64,000 bases of DNA from Clostridium cadaveris (GCF_020911725.1 NZ_CP076620.1:996501-1060500); one strand, 5' to 3'; shown: positions 23,308 through 33,689, numbered from the stretch's first letter. Made by a program: numbers and translations. The notes: generated by a model not told the origin, from the letters alone.

Positions 23308-24309
23308 ATGACCTTTAAAAATGAAGTGGTAAACTATTCTAAAGGCCTAGGGCTAGATGCTGTAGGCTTTACATATTGCAGGAGATTTAATGAATTAGAA
23401 GATTTTCTAAAGGAAAGAAAAGAAAGAAAAATTGAAAATGAATTTGAAGAACCTGACATAGAAAAACGGATAAATCCCAAATTGTATATGGGCGATGGAA
23501 AGACAATAATATCTATTGCATTCCCATACTATGGAGGAGATTCTCAAAGGGAAGATGTATATTTTTCTTACTATACAATGGGAATGGATTATCATAAGGT
23601 TGTAGAAAGTTATCTTAAAAAGATTTGTGATTTTATAAAAGAGAAATTTTGTGGTAAGGCAGAATATTTTGTGGATAGCAACGCTCTTCCGGAGAGATAT
23701 ATAGCATATTTGAGCGGATTAGGATTCATAGGTAGAAACGGAATGCTTATTACAGAAAAATATGGATCTTACGTATTCTTAGGAGAGATAATAACTGATA
23801 TAGAAGTTGAAGATCTTAAAAATAATAAAAGAGAAGTTGAAGAACTTTTAAAATTTAAAAATTGTGGTCAGTGCAAAAAGTGTTTATCTAACTGTCCAAC
23901 ATCAGCTATAAATTACAACAAGACTATTCCTAATATATGTATGTCTTATATTACTCAAAGCAAAGTCATAGAAAAACCTTTTATAAATAAGATGGATGGA
24001 AGAATATTTGGCTGCGACCACTGTCAGATATGTTGTCCATATAATGAGAATATAGCTACTGATTACATTAAAGAGTTTGAGCCTATGGATTATATGAAAA
24101 AAGCTGATATAGAAGAGATTATTTATATGGACAATAAAACCTTTAGAGAAAAGTATGGGACTACTTCTTGCGGATGGAGAGGCAAGGCTACTCTTCAAAG
24201 GAACGCTTTAATAGCAAAAATATTAAAAAAGCAGGAATTTGATATAGACGAGGAAAAAATTACATCACCTAAGGTACAGGAATATTACGAAATCTTGAAG
24301 AAGTTATAA
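23308..24309 (+). CDS. queG: Epoxyqueuosine reductase QueG
   Basis: The 333-residue protein carries out the last step of queuosine synthesis in tRNA, the reduction of epoxyqueuosine with cobalamin and iron-sulfur clusters. Two 4Fe-4S motifs are seen: CGQCKKCLSNCP (about residues 186-197) and CDHCQICCPYNE (about 234-245). The N-terminal half has the QueG cobalamin-binding features (AYLSGLGFIGRNGMLI). The length is close to the family norm. The ribosome site is GAGAGGAAGGCGTAA. Confidence 0.9.
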   Translation: MTFKNEVVNYSKGLGLDAVGFTYCRRFNELEDFLKERKERKIENEFEEPDIEKRINPKLYMGDGKTIISIAFPYYGGDSQREDVYFSYYTMGMDYHKVVESYLKKICDFIKEKFCGKAEYFVDSNALPERYIAYLSGLGFIGRNGMLITEKYGSYVFLGEIITDIEVEDLKNNKREVEELLKFKNCGQCKKCLSNCPTSAINYNKTIPNICMSYITQSKVIEKPFINKMDGRIFGCDHCQICCPYNENIATDYIKEFEPMDYMKKADIEEIIYMDNKTFREKYGTTSCGWRGKATLQRNALIAKILKKQEFDIDEEKITSPKVQEYYEILKKL

Positions 24310-24392
24310 CTATATTGAAGAATATTATATTTACCAATATAATATATCTATAGAGAACCTAAAATGTTTATAATTAGAAAGGTTGATAAGCA

Positions 24393-25097
24393 ATGAAAAA
24401 AGCTCAAATACTATCTGTTTTCTTAAAAGTTCTTTCACAAGAAAACGGGGATAAGCTTTGCAAAAGAATAATTAAAGGATATATGGATAAGTATGCAGAG
24501 TTAGATATCCATGGATTAGAAAACATAGAAAATATAGAGGGACCAATAATATTTACAGCTAACCATTTAAGTAATTCAGATGGTCTTGTTTTAAACGAAG
24601 TACTAAGAAAATTTGATCCAACCTTTGTTGCAGGAGTTAAACTCTCAGGAGATAACGTAACCAATATAGGAATGAGAGTAATCAGAACTATAAATATAAA
24701 ACCTAATAGTGCTGACAAAGATGCTATAACAAAAGTTATAAAGTCTTTAAGAAGCGGAGAAAATATAGTTATATTTCCAGAAGGAACACGCAGCAGAGTT
24801 GGCTCAATGATAGAAGGAAAAAAGGGAATTGTTTTAATTGCTAGAATGTCTAAAGCCACTATAATACCAATAGGTATGTGTGGCAGTGAAAAGCTTCTTC
24901 CTATAAACAAAGAAGGGAACATGAAATCAGAGAACTTCCATCATGCAAAGGTAACAGTGAATATAGGTTCCCCAGTAGCTATTCCTGAAAAGGAAAAAGA
25001 TGAAGACAGACATTTATATGATGATAGAGTACTTACACATATAATGAAATCCATAGCTTCTCTTCTACCAGAAGAATACAGAGGAGTATACAAATAG
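24393..25097 (+). CDS. plsC: 1-acyl-sn-glycerol-3-phosphate acyltransferase
   Basis: The 234-residue enzyme has the PlsC motifs NHLSNSDG (HX4D, about residues 57-64) and FPEGTRSR (about 128-135). It transfers an acyl chain to lysophosphatidic acid at the membrane to make phosphatidic acid. No full transmembrane helix is obvious; the N-terminal helix may attach peripherally. It lies 12 bp upstream of nth and the two are probably co-transcribed. Confidence 0.85.
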   Translation: MKKAQILSVFLKVLSQENGDKLCKRIIKGYMDKYAELDIHGLENIENIEGPIIFTANHLSNSDGLVLNEVLRKFDPTFVAGVKLSGDNVTNIGMRVIRTINIKPNSADKDAITKVIKSLRSGENIVIFPEGTRSRVGSMIEGKKGIVLIARMSKATIIPIGMCGSEKLLPINKEGNMKSENFHHAKVTVNIGSPVAIPEKEKDEDRHLYDDRVLTHIMKSIASLLPEEYRGVYK

Positions 25098-25109
25098 AAA
25101 GGTAAAAAT

Positions 25110-25754
25110 ATGAGGAAAAATCCAAGTGAAGAAAAGGTAAATGGTGTTTTAAATATTTTAAAAGAGTTATATCCTGATGCTAAGTGTGAACTTAATTATG
25201 GTACTGCTTTTCAACTTTTAGTAGCAACAGCTTTATCTGCTCAAACTACGGACAAAAAAGTAAATTCGGTTACTGAAACCTTATTTAAAGAGTATCCTGA
25301 TGCTGATGCATTTTTGACATTAACTCAGGAAGAACTTGAGGAGAAGATAAAGACAATTGGACTTTATAGAAATAAGGCCAAAAATCTTTTGAAGATGTGC
25401 CAGCAATTAAAGGAAAACTTTAATGGACAGGTTCCAGACACCATGGAAGGCATAACTTCTCTTGCAGGAGCAGGAAGGAAAACAGCTAATGTTGTTTTAT
25501 CCAATGCCTTTGGCGTTCCAGCTATTGCAGTAGACACCCATGTGTTTAGAGTATCTAATAGGATAGGGCTTGCCCATGCTAAGAATGTGGAGGATACAGA
25601 AAAACAGCTTCAAAATAATATTCCTAAAGAAGAGTGGTCTCTTGCACATCATCTCATAATTTTCCATGGAAGAAGATGCTGCTATGCGAGAAAACCTGAC
25701 TGTGAAAATTGTGCTCTAGCTTCATATTGTGATTATTTTGAAGGAGCTAAATAG
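25110..25754 (+). CDS. nth: Endonuclease III
   Basis: The 214-residue DNA glycosylase/AP lyase acts in base excision repair of oxidised pyrimidines. Seen are the helix-hairpin-helix LAGAGRKTANVVLSNAFGV with the catalytic Lys, VDTHVFRVSNRIG with the catalytic Asp, and the C-terminal 4Fe-4S motif CCYARKPDCENCALASYC. The usual LPGVGRKTA is LAGAGRKTA here, a mild change. The length is normal. It is followed by two hairpins. Confidence 0.95.
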   Translation: MRKNPSEEKVNGVLNILKELYPDAKCELNYGTAFQLLVATALSAQTTDKKVNSVTETLFKEYPDADAFLTLTQEELEEKIKTIGLYRNKAKNLLKMCQQLKENFNGQVPDTMEGITSLAGAGRKTANVVLSNAFGVPAIAVDTHVFRVSNRIGLAHAKNVEDTEKQLQNNIPKEEWSLAHHLIIFHGRRCCYARKPDCENCALASYCDYFEGAK

Positions 25755-25880
25755 TATTATAAAATATTTAATAATTTTTGAATTTTATACTTCTAAAAGT
25801 CATATTCAAGTGATATAATAATAATTGAATTAATACTTTAGTCGAATATGAAAGTAAACCAATAAATAAAAATTAACTTT

Positions 25881-25914
25881 AAATAAAGACTTGTAGTGAT
25901 ACGAGTCTTTATTT
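25881..25914. terminator. Hairpin after nth
   Basis: AAATAAAGACT and AGTCTTTATTT form a perfect eleven-base stem with a 12-base loop, AT-rich on both sides, so it can work in either direction. The gap 25,755-26,149 holds this, the terminator at 25,967 and nothing else that I can support. Confidence 0.65.
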
Positions 25915-25966
25915 AGGTATATAGGTAGAATTTATTTCCAATAATGACGAAAGTTTATTGAGAATT

Positions 25967-26006
25967 TCTCTGAATTTCTATACTAGAATAGTTCAGAGAT
26001 TTTTTT
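25967..26006 (+). terminator. Intrinsic terminator in the nth/VanW gap
   Basis: TCTCTGAA pairs with TTCAGAGA, followed by a run of seven T. Confidence 0.75.
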
Positions 26007-26149
26007 AATGCATTTAATACTTTTGTAACCCACTAATTGTATTTCAATTTATAATATAAAGTGAAATGATTTTAAGTAATTGTAAATTATGCTATACATT
26101 AACTACCAGCTTAAAGCTTTAAGTTGAGGCAGAGGAAGGGGAAAATTAC

Positions 26150-27595
26150 ATGAAAGAAAATGGCAAGGAATCGAAGAATAAAAGCAAAATGAAAATTACT
26201 ATAATATCTGTTAGTGTAGCAGTAATTGTATTTATAGCAGCTTTGGTATCTTATAGAATTTATGTTAAAAATAAGGTGGCTGAATGGGACAATCTTATTT
26301 ATCCGCAAGTTATAGTAGAGTCTACTAACATTGGTGGGATGACTAAAGAGGAAGCTAAGAAAGAATTAGAAGAAAAGTATGGCAAGGCAATTTTAGAAAA
26401 GAAGTTAGAAGTTAAAGCTAATGACAAAACTTATGTTTTAGATTACTCAAAACTTAATGCTAGATACAATATAGAGGATACTGTAAATAAGGCATTTGAA
26501 CTTCACAGAGATAAGAGTTTAATGGATGCTTATAAATTCATAAAGAATGGTTCAGGAGAAACAATTAAGCTTGACCTTACTACAGATAATGAATATGTAA
26601 AAGAATTTATAAAAACTATAGCTGATGAAAATAATAAAGAAGCTAAAAATGCAACTATATCAATAAATGGTGGGAAAATATCTGTTGCAGACAGCACTAC
26701 TGGAAATAAAGTTGATGAAGAAGATTTAGAAAATAAGATTTTAGAAAAAATAAATGGTGAATTAGGGGAATCAATATCTTTAGAGGCAAAGATAGATGTT
26801 GTGGAACCTTCAATTAAGGGAGAAAGTCTCAAAAGAATAAATGGCAAAATGTCAACTTATTCAACTAATTTTGCATCTTCTGCAAGTGGAAGAGCGTCAA
26901 ACGTAGAACTTTCAACTAAAGCTATTAATGGAACGGTTGTTATGCCAGGAGAAACTTTCAGTTACAATGAAGTTGTTGGAGAAAGAACCAGAGCAAGAGG
27001 ATATCAAGATGCTGGCGTTATTGTTGGAAACAAAGTTGAAAACGGACTTGGTGGAGGAATATGCCAGACATCAAGCACATTATATCAAGCAATTATAAGA
27101 TCTGGATTAAAATCTGTTGAAAGATATAATCATTCACTAGTTGTAGGATATCTTCCAAAGGGATTTGATGCCACAGTATCTTGGGGAGGACCTGATTATA
27201 AGTTTAAAAACACCTATGATTTTCCTATATACATAGAAGGATATATTAGCAACAGAAACTTGATCTTTAATGTGTATGGAGATACTGTATCAAACAATAA
27301 GACTTATGATTTTACAAGCGAAGTATATGAAACATTAACTCCAACTACACAGACTATACAGGACCCTAATTTACCAGAGGGCCAAACTATAACAGAAAAG
27401 TCTCCTACTACAGGTTATAGAGTAAAGACTTATCTGCATACTTATGAAAATGGAACTCTTGTAAAAACAGAACAAATATCTAATGATACTTATCAAAAGG
27501 TAGATGGGGTTGTGAAGGTTGGAACAAAAAAGGTGCAAGCTCCACCAGAACAACCAGAAACACCACCAGCAGATAATGGTAATACAGGAGAATAA
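26150..27595 (+). CDS. VanW-family membrane-anchored protein
   Basis: The 481-residue protein has one N-terminal transmembrane helix (about residues 20-42), two YoaR/PG_binding_4-like domains (about 55-225) and a VanW domain (about 240-370: NVELSTKAINGTVVMPGETF, then NGLGGGICQTSSTLYQA, then YNHS). A G5-like strand-rich domain follows (about 395-460), then a Pro-rich tail. It is probably outside the membrane and linked to cell wall. VanW function is unproven. The start follows AGGAAGGGGAAAATTAC, and a strong terminator follows the gene. Confidence 0.85.
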   Translation: MKENGKESKNKSKMKITIISVSVAVIVFIAALVSYRIYVKNKVAEWDNLIYPQVIVESTNIGGMTKEEAKKELEEKYGKAILEKKLEVKANDKTYVLDYSKLNARYNIEDTVNKAFELHRDKSLMDAYKFIKNGSGETIKLDLTTDNEYVKEFIKTIADENNKEAKNATISINGGKISVADSTTGNKVDEEDLENKILEKINGELGESISLEAKIDVVEPSIKGESLKRINGKMSTYSTNFASSASGRASNVELSTKAINGTVVMPGETFSYNEVVGERTRARGYQDAGVIVGNKVENGLGGGICQTSSTLYQAIIRSGLKSVERYNHSLVVGYLPKGFDATVSWGGPDYKFKNTYDFPIYIEGYISNRNLIFNVYGDTVSNNKTYDFTSEVYETLTPTTQTIQDPNLPEGQTITEKSPTTGYRVKTYLHTYENGTLVKTEQISNDTYQKVDGVVKVGTKKVQAPPEQPETPPADNGNTGE

Positions 27596-27610
27596 AAAAT
27601 CATATACCTT

Positions 27611-27651
27611 AGAGAACACATTAATATGTATATATGTGTTCTCTTTTTTTT
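27611..27651 (+). terminator. Terminator after the VanW-family gene
   Basis: AGAGAACACAT and ATGTGTTCTCT form a perfect stem followed by seven T. Confidence 0.9.
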
Positions 27652-27708
27652 ATAGTATTAAAATGGTAAAATTATCTTGTGGAATTTTATGTTTTAGGGG
27701 GGATTAAG

Positions 27709-28674
27709 TTGAGTCAGTTAGTTAAAGAAAGGGCTATTGTAGATAGAATAGTTGAAAATGTAAGTAGTGTTATAATTGGCAAAGAGAAAGAAATATATAA
27801 TATTTTAAAAGCTGTACTTGCAGGAGGTCATGTTCTCATAGATGATGTTCCTGGAGTTGGTAAAACAACTTTAGTAAAGGCTTTATCTAAATCATTAGAT
27901 TTATCTTATAGAAGAATACAATTCACACCAGATTTATTACCTTCAGATATAATAGGGATTTCTGTATTTAATCAAAAAGAAATGACATTTGAATTTAAAA
28001 AAGGACCTATTTTTTCAAATATAGTTTTAGCAGATGAAATAAATAGGACATCTCCTAAGACTCAAGCGGCCTTATTGGAAGTCATGGAAGAGAATCAAAT
28101 CTCTGATGGAAATGATACTTATAAGTTTAAAGCGCCATTTATAGTTTTAGCAACAGAAAATCCTATAGAATATCAAGGAACTTTTCCACTTCCTGAAGCA
28201 CAGCTTGATAGATTTATGATAAAAGTTAAGATTGGTTATCCATCGAAGGAAGCAGAAGAAATAATACTAAGCGTATATAGAGAACGCGTACCTTTGGATG
28301 ATATAAAAGCAGTTGCATCAATAGATGAAATATTAATGTTACAAAATGAAGCTAAAAAGGTAAATATATCAAAAGATATAACGAAATTTATAGTGGAAAT
28401 AGCTGAAAATACCAGAAATTCAAAATATATATCTTTAGGAGTAAGCACTAGAGGGGTACTAGCTCTTCAGAGAATATGTCAGGCAACAGCTCTTATAAGA
28501 GGAAGAAATTATGTTATTCCTGATGATGTGAAAGAAAATTTAACTATGGTTTTAAGTCATAGAATACTTCTAAGCCCTCTAGGAGTATCAAATAGATACA
28601 GCAGAGAAAGCATAATTGAGGCTATATCACAAAGAATAGATCCGCCAAGGGTTAAATTAAATGAATGGAATTAA
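27709..28674 (+). CDS. MoxR-family AAA+ ATPase
   Basis: The TTG at 27709 follows AGGGGGGATTAAG; an upstream in-frame ATG at 27679 lacks a site. The 321-residue protein has Walker A (DDVPGVGKTTLVKAL), Walker B (IVLADEINRTSPKTQAALLE), sensor 1 (VLATENPIEYQGTFPLPEAQ) and the LDRFM arginine region. MoxR proteins act as chaperones and usually pair with a DUF58 protein, here the next gene, which overlaps it by 14 bp. Confidence 0.9.
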   Translation: MSQLVKERAIVDRIVENVSSVIIGKEKEIYNILKAVLAGGHVLIDDVPGVGKTTLVKALSKSLDLSYRRIQFTPDLLPSDIIGISVFNQKEMTFEFKKGPIFSNIVLADEINRTSPKTQAALLEVMEENQISDGNDTYKFKAPFIVLATENPIEYQGTFPLPEAQLDRFMIKVKIGYPSKEAEEIILSVYRERVPLDDIKAVASIDEILMLQNEAKKVNISKDITKFIVEIAENTRNSKYISLGVSTRGVLALQRICQATALIRGRNYVIPDDVKENLTMVLSHRILLSPLGVSNRYSRESIIEAISQRIDPPRVKLNEWN

Positions 28675-29821
28675 AGTTAATCTAAGAATGATGTTTTTAC
28701 TAATAGCATCATTTATATTTTACTATTTGCAAGGAGGGTATATAGCTACTGGATTTTTCTTTAGCATATTTTCAATATTTATATTAGCAGCTATTATAAA
28801 TGGAGTAAATTATTTTGCTATAAAATTTACAGTATGTATAGATGAGAATATATATTTTAGCGGTGATGAAGTTGAGATAACTCTTAATATACAAAATAGA
28901 AGCTTTTTTTCAATTCCATATATGATAGTTAAAAGACACGTAATAGAAGAGTCTGGAGACAATTATGATGGTGAAGCTCTAAGTTTAGGAGTTAATGGAG
29001 AAGAATTTTTAAAATATAAGATTAAATTTTATCATAGAGGTATTTATGATTTAGATGATTTTGAAATTTTTATAAGTGACTATTTTAATATATTTACCTT
29101 AAGTAAAAAAGAAAAAAGTCATAGCAAAGTGATTGTATATCCTAAAATTTATTGTATAGTTAAGGATGACTATTTAGGAGGGTTCAATTTGTTAGATACA
29201 CAGAATAGTCATGATACATCTATGGAAGATATGCATGATGTAAGGGAAATGAGGAGATACGTATATGGCGACAGTGTAAAAAGGATTAATTGGAAACTTA
29301 GCGCAAAGACGGGAAATCTCATAGTAAAAAATTATAACTACAGATCTGGAAAAGAGTGTTTTATATTTCTTGATATGAATAAAGAAAATTATGTTTTAGA
29401 TTTAAAAGGCATAATGGAAGAACGACTTATAGATTTTACGGAGTCTATCATAAAAGAATTTAGTATAAACATTGATGTGTATAGTGTTTATATAAACAAT
29501 TCACCACCATGTGAAATAAAGATAAATTCACATAAAGACATCCAAAGAATAAATGAATATTTTTTAGAGAATAAAAGCTGCGGCGAAATCAGTATGGGAA
29601 AGTATATGATAAATATTATTGATGAAAGATTCTTGGGAAAACAGTTTATAATTATAGTAGGGAAAATTACACAAGAGTTTATCGATTCTCTACTAATAAT
29701 AAGGGGAATTTCTAGACACATATGTATATTTTATTTAATAGCAGAAGAAAAGTTAAGGTATAAGCTTAAAGAAGAACATATTAAAACTTTTAATATGAAT
29801 TTAATGATGAAGAAAAAATAG
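28661..29821 (+). CDS. DUF58 domain protein
   Basis: The 386-residue protein has two N-terminal membrane segments (about residues 5-45) and the DUF58 signature DVREMRRYVYGDSVKRINWK followed by LSAKTGNLIVK (about 185-220), within a von Willebrand A-like fold. Its start overlaps the moxR stop region by 14 bp, so translation is coupled. With MoxR and the transglutaminase it forms a conserved three-gene group that may act on the cell envelope. The exact role is unknown. Confidence 0.85.
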   Translation: MNGIKVNLRMMFLLIASFIFYYLQGGYIATGFFFSIFSIFILAAIINGVNYFAIKFTVCIDENIYFSGDEVEITLNIQNRSFFSIPYMIVKRHVIEESGDNYDGEALSLGVNGEEFLKYKIKFYHRGIYDLDDFEIFISDYFNIFTLSKKEKSHSKVIVYPKIYCIVKDDYLGGFNLLDTQNSHDTSMEDMHDVREMRRYVYGDSVKRINWKLSAKTGNLIVKNYNYRSGKECFIFLDMNKENYVLDLKGIMEERLIDFTESIIKEFSINIDVYSVYINNSPPCEIKINSHKDIQRINEYFLENKSCGEISMGKYMINIIDERFLGKQFIIIVGKITQEFIDSLLIIRGISRHICIFYLIAEEKLRYKLKEEHIKTFNMNLMMKKK

Positions 29822-29839
29822 AAGCTGGGAGGGGGAGCA

Positions 29840-31963
29840 GTGGATTTTTTCAAAAGGAATAAATTCGGAATAATTTTAGTATATATAAATTCAATATTTA
29901 TAATATCTTTATTTAAAAAATGTTATGACATTCAAGATCTCAGCTACGTCTTCATAACAGTTTTATTTGTAGTATCCCTTCTAGTATATTTTGTTTTTTC
30001 AGAAGTTTTTTTTGAGGAAAAGAAAAGGTTCTATGTCATAATATCCATTTTAGTTGTATTGATATTTTTAGTATTGATATTTAGAGAAAATGTTTATACT
30101 TCTATAACTAAGGATATAGTTTATAATATAGTAAATATAAATGAACTGGTGGCACAAAGAAGACCAACTTTCTTTAGTCAATATAAATATATTGTATTGT
30201 TGGTATTGCCACCTATAGTAATGATATTTTTTAGTCTTGCAAAGAATCACAAACTAAACTTTATTGTGTATATAAATTTAGTATTTATGATGTTTTTTTA
30301 CTATATAGGGTATGAGAAATTAATCAGAGGATCAATGATATCGTTCATGATGGTAAATATAATTGCACTAGGTATTAATGAGCAGAATACATTTTTAAAA
30401 TATATTCATAATTCTAATATAAGAAATAGTATAAAAGATTCATCTGTGATTTTTAGAGTAATTTCATCAGCTGTTATAATAGCTATGATTATAAATGTGA
30501 TTCCTTTAGGAAAGGAAGGGAAATATCAAAGCTTTATAGAAAAGAAAATGATGTCTATGTTAAGAACTAACGGATTTGGAGCTATAAATGAATCTACAAA
30601 ATATGACTTAAGCTATTCGGGATATAGTGATTCTTCGAAAACTCTAGGAGGAAGTATAAATATAAATAAAAATAGGATTTTAAGAATAACAGGAGACTAT
30701 AAGGGATTATATCTGCGAGGAAGTGTAAGAGATTATTATGATGGAAACTCTTGGCAGGACAGTTTTAAGGAATATAACAGATTAAATGCAGCGAAATCAA
30801 ATGAAAAAAAAGATTTTTTAGAGATAAATATAAATCAAGTGGGAATGGAAACCAGCACATTATTTTCACCATTAAATACAACAAATATAAATTTACAATC
30901 GGGCCGGATATATAAAGACAAAATAGACAATAGCTTTTTATCAGAGGAGAAAAAGGGTAATGTTTATACTATAGAATATACAAGAGACAAAAATTATTAT
31001 GACGAAGAAAAAAATGAAGATATAAGTATACCATATCTCCAGTTGCCTCTCTCAATAACAGATAGAACCAAGGAACTCACTAGAGATATAACAAAAGGAA
31101 AAAGCACAAACTATGAAAAGGCTATGGCTATAAAAGATTATTTAGAGAGGAACTACACCTATTCTACAACAGTGGGAGAGAATGAAGAGAAGGAAGACTT
31201 TATAGATTATTTTCTTTTCACTGAAAAAAAGGGGTATTGCGTTTATTTTGCATCTGCACTAACAATTATGAGTAGAATAGCTGGAGTGCCAGCAAGATAT
31301 GTAGAAGGATTTAAAATAGGAGAGAACATTAAGCCTTCTAAAGAAATTTATGTGACTAATGAAGATGCTCATGCGTGGAGTGAAGTTCTTATAGATGAAC
31401 AAGATAACAGATGGATTTCAGTAGATGCTTCAACTACAATATCTGAACAGACTCAAGGTACTTTATCTAATCAATCAGAAAATACAGGAGATAATCAAAT
31501 AAATCCAGAAAACGATACAAACCATGAACATGGGGAAGACATTAGTGAAGAATTAAATGTAGAAAAAGGTGGAAGTAAAGATTTAAAAGTTTTTGTTTAT
31601 CTATCTTTGATTGCAGCCTTGATAACTTGTATAATTTTTAGACTTTTAAAAGCAAAGGCAGTAAAGAAGAGACTTAGAGGGTATACTGTACCTTCAGATA
31701 TATACTATTATTGCTTGAGAAGACTTAGACAAGCAGGGATAGAAAAGAAAAAATATATGACAGATCTAGAGTTTGCATATAGCATCAAGGATGATAAGTT
31801 AAGAGAAACTATCATAAATTTAGTAGAGTGCTGTTATAAAGAATATTATGGAGGAGAAGAATCATATATAAAAGGAGAAGAAGTTTTAAATATATTAGAC
31901 GATTACTTAAAAAAACATCTGAATAAAGTAGGATATTTTGAAAATAAATATTTTAAAAAGTAA
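29840..31963 (+). CDS. Transglutaminase-like membrane protein
   Basis: The 707-residue protein starts at a GTG after GGGAGGGGGAGCA. Five or more transmembrane helices fill residues 10-225. An extracytoplasmic part follows with a transglutaminase core (about 455-545): Cys in KKGYCVYFASALTIMSRIAG, His in NEDAHAWSEVLI, Asp in RWISVDAST. One more helix lies near 580 and a cytoplasmic DUF4129-like end closes the protein. This is the TgpA-type layout that goes with MoxR and DUF58 genes. The catalytic triad is intact. The substrate is unknown. Confidence 0.85.
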   Translation: MDFFKRNKFGIILVYINSIFIISLFKKCYDIQDLSYVFITVLFVVSLLVYFVFSEVFFEEKKRFYVIISILVVLIFLVLIFRENVYTSITKDIVYNIVNINELVAQRRPTFFSQYKYIVLLVLPPIVMIFFSLAKNHKLNFIVYINLVFMMFFYYIGYEKLIRGSMISFMMVNIIALGINEQNTFLKYIHNSNIRNSIKDSSVIFRVISSAVIIAMIINVIPLGKEGKYQSFIEKKMMSMLRTNGFGAINESTKYDLSYSGYSDSSKTLGGSININKNRILRITGDYKGLYLRGSVRDYYDGNSWQDSFKEYNRLNAAKSNEKKDFLEININQVGMETSTLFSPLNTTNINLQSGRIYKDKIDNSFLSEEKKGNVYTIEYTRDKNYYDEEKNEDISIPYLQLPLSITDRTKELTRDITKGKSTNYEKAMAIKDYLERNYTYSTTVGENEEKEDFIDYFLFTEKKGYCVYFASALTIMSRIAGVPARYVEGFKIGENIKPSKEIYVTNEDAHAWSEVLIDEQDNRWISVDASTTISEQTQGTLSNQSENTGDNQINPENDTNHEHGEDISEELNVEKGGSKDLKVFVYLSLIAALITCIIFRLLKAKAVKKRLRGYTVPSDIYYYCLRRLRQAGIEKKKYMTDLEFAYSIKDDKLRETIINLVECCYKEYYGGEESYIKGEEVLNILDDYLKKHLNKVGYFENKYFKK

Positions 31964-31975
31964 TTTAAACTAGTA

Positions 31976-32021
31976 TTAGGCATGGATATTTAAAACTTTC
32001 TATGCCTAATTTTTGTTTTTT
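31976..32021 (+). terminator. Terminator of the moxR-DUF58-transglutaminase operon
   Basis: TTAGGCAT pairs with ATGCCTAA, followed by TTTTTGTTTTTTT. Confidence 0.8.
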
Positions 32022-32142
32022 TAGTAATAATTAAATTGTATATTATTTATGAACTTTAATTCAAAACTTTACTACACTCATGATTTAGAGTAATATATTT
32101 TATGTATCTATATGTCATTTTAGGATACATGGAGGGACTTAT

Positions 32143-32610
32143 ATGAATTTAAATATAGTTTTATATCAACCAGAAATACCACAAAACACAGGAAATATAG
32201 CAAGGACATGTGTTCTTACTAATTCGAAACTTCATCTTATTAAACCTCTTGGATTTAGTTTAGATGAAAAGCACTTAAAAAGAGCAGGACTTGATTATTG
32301 GCAGTATCTTGATTTAGAGATTCATGAAAGCTATGAAGCTTTTAGAGAAAAATATAAAGAAGGAAACTTTTATTTATCAACTACAAAAAGAAGTAAAATA
32401 TATACTGATATAGAGTTTAAAAAGGGAGATTTCATTATATTTGGAAGAGAATCAAGTGGAGTGCCAGAGTATATAAGAGAGGATATTGCAAATGGATGCA
32501 TCAGAGTTCCTATGATAGAATCAAGCACAAGATCTTTGAATCTATCTAATACTGTAGCATTAGTTGCGTATGAAGCATTAAGACAGCTAGATTTTCCAAA
32601 TATGAAATAG
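32143..32610 (+). CDS. trmL: tRNA (cytidine/uridine-34-2'-O)-methyltransferase
   Basis: The 155-residue SPOUT methyltransferase modifies the wobble base of tRNA-Leu. Its motifs are all present: PEIPQNTGNIARTC at the N-terminus, IFGRESSGVPE in the middle and STRSLNLSNTVALVAYEALR in the knot at the end. The length is normal. It is 22 bp upstream of the DegV gene and probably shares its transcript, which ends at 33,527. Confidence 0.9.
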   Translation: MNLNIVLYQPEIPQNTGNIARTCVLTNSKLHLIKPLGFSLDEKHLKRAGLDYWQYLDLEIHESYEAFREKYKEGNFYLSTTKRSKIYTDIEFKKGDFIIFGRESSGVPEYIREDIANGCIRVPMIESSTRSLNLSNTVALVAYEALRQLDFPNMK

Positions 32611-32632
32611 AGATGGAGAGGAATTTATATTG

Positions 32633-33469
32633 ATGGAAAAAATAAAAATTATAACAGATAGTACGTCAGATTTAAGTAAAGACATCGTTGAAAAATACAA
32701 TATAGAAGTGCTACCCCTTATAGTTAATTTTGGAGAAGAAAGCTATTATGATGGAGTCGATATGACTTTTGATAAATTAATAGCTAAAATAAAAGAAGGA
32801 GTTGAATTTCCTACAACATCTCAAATAAACCCTCAAAGATTTTATGACTGTTTTAAGGAAAATATAGAAGATGGGTATAAAATAATTTATATAGGCATAG
32901 GTTCGAAGTTTAGCGGAACATATCAATCAGCATGTATAGCAAGAGATATGCTTTCATCAGAAGATATAGTTATAATAGATTCTGAGAACGTAACTTCAGG
33001 ACTTGGGATATTAGTTATCTATGCAGGAAAATTGATGGAGCAGGGAATGAATTTAAAGGAAATAGAAAAAGAAATTTTAGAATGTATTCCAAAGGTGGAT
33101 AACATGCTTGCTTTTAATTCTCTAGAACACTTGATAAAGGGTGGAAGATTATCAAAAACAGCAGGTTTTATAGGAAATGTTTTAAGTATAAAACCTATGC
33201 TTGCCATAAGAGATGGTGAGATAGGGGTTATAGATAAGGTAAGAGGAACAAAAAAAGCTATTAAAGCTGTAACTGATTATTTAGAAGATAAAAAAGTAAA
33301 ACAAGGAACTCCTGTGATATTACTAGAAGCTCCAGGTGGAGATATGAAAAAAGTGGTTCTTAAAAAATTGCAGGAGAAAGATTTTGAAGTTATAGAGCAA
33401 AAGGTTGGATGTGTTGTTGGAACTCATTCGGGGCCAGATGCAGTTGGGGTTTTTTTTATAAAAGATTAA
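32633..33469 (+). CDS. DegV-family fatty-acid-binding protein
   Basis: The ATG at 32633 is preferred to the TTG directly before it. The 278-residue protein begins KIKIITDSTSDLSKDI and contains TTSQINPQRFYD and IYIGIGSKFSGTYQSA, which are DegV signatures. DegV (FakB) proteins bind a fatty acid and can present it to the FakA kinase for phospholipid synthesis. No FakA gene is in the window, so the partner must lie elsewhere. Confidence 0.9.
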   Translation: MEKIKIITDSTSDLSKDIVEKYNIEVLPLIVNFGEESYYDGVDMTFDKLIAKIKEGVEFPTTSQINPQRFYDCFKENIEDGYKIIYIGIGSKFSGTYQSACIARDMLSSEDIVIIDSENVTSGLGILVIYAGKLMEQGMNLKEIEKEILECIPKVDNMLAFNSLEHLIKGGRLSKTAGFIGNVLSIKPMLAIRDGEIGVIDKVRGTKKAIKAVTDYLEDKKVKQGTPVILLEAPGGDMKKVVLKKLQEKDFEVIEQKVGCVVGTHSGPDAVGVFFIKD

Positions 33470-33487
33470 TAGTGTTATTATAAAATT

Positions 33488-33527
33488 AAAAAGTCTTTAA
33501 ATAACGTTTAATTATTTAAAGACTTTT
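33488..33527 (+). terminator. Terminator after degV
   Basis: AAAAGTCTTTAAAT and ATTTAAAGACTTTT form a perfect stem followed by a T-rich stretch. Confidence 0.85.
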
Positions 33528-33689
33528 CTAATTAAAACCACATTTTTCACAAACTAAAAATGTAAACATTATCATAATTAGACAGAAAATCGGGAAAAAT
33601 AGTTTTTTTATAAATTTTAAGAATAAATGCTATTATAAAAACAAATAGAATTATTAGAAAATTTCATGGTAAAAGTTATAAACCTAGTA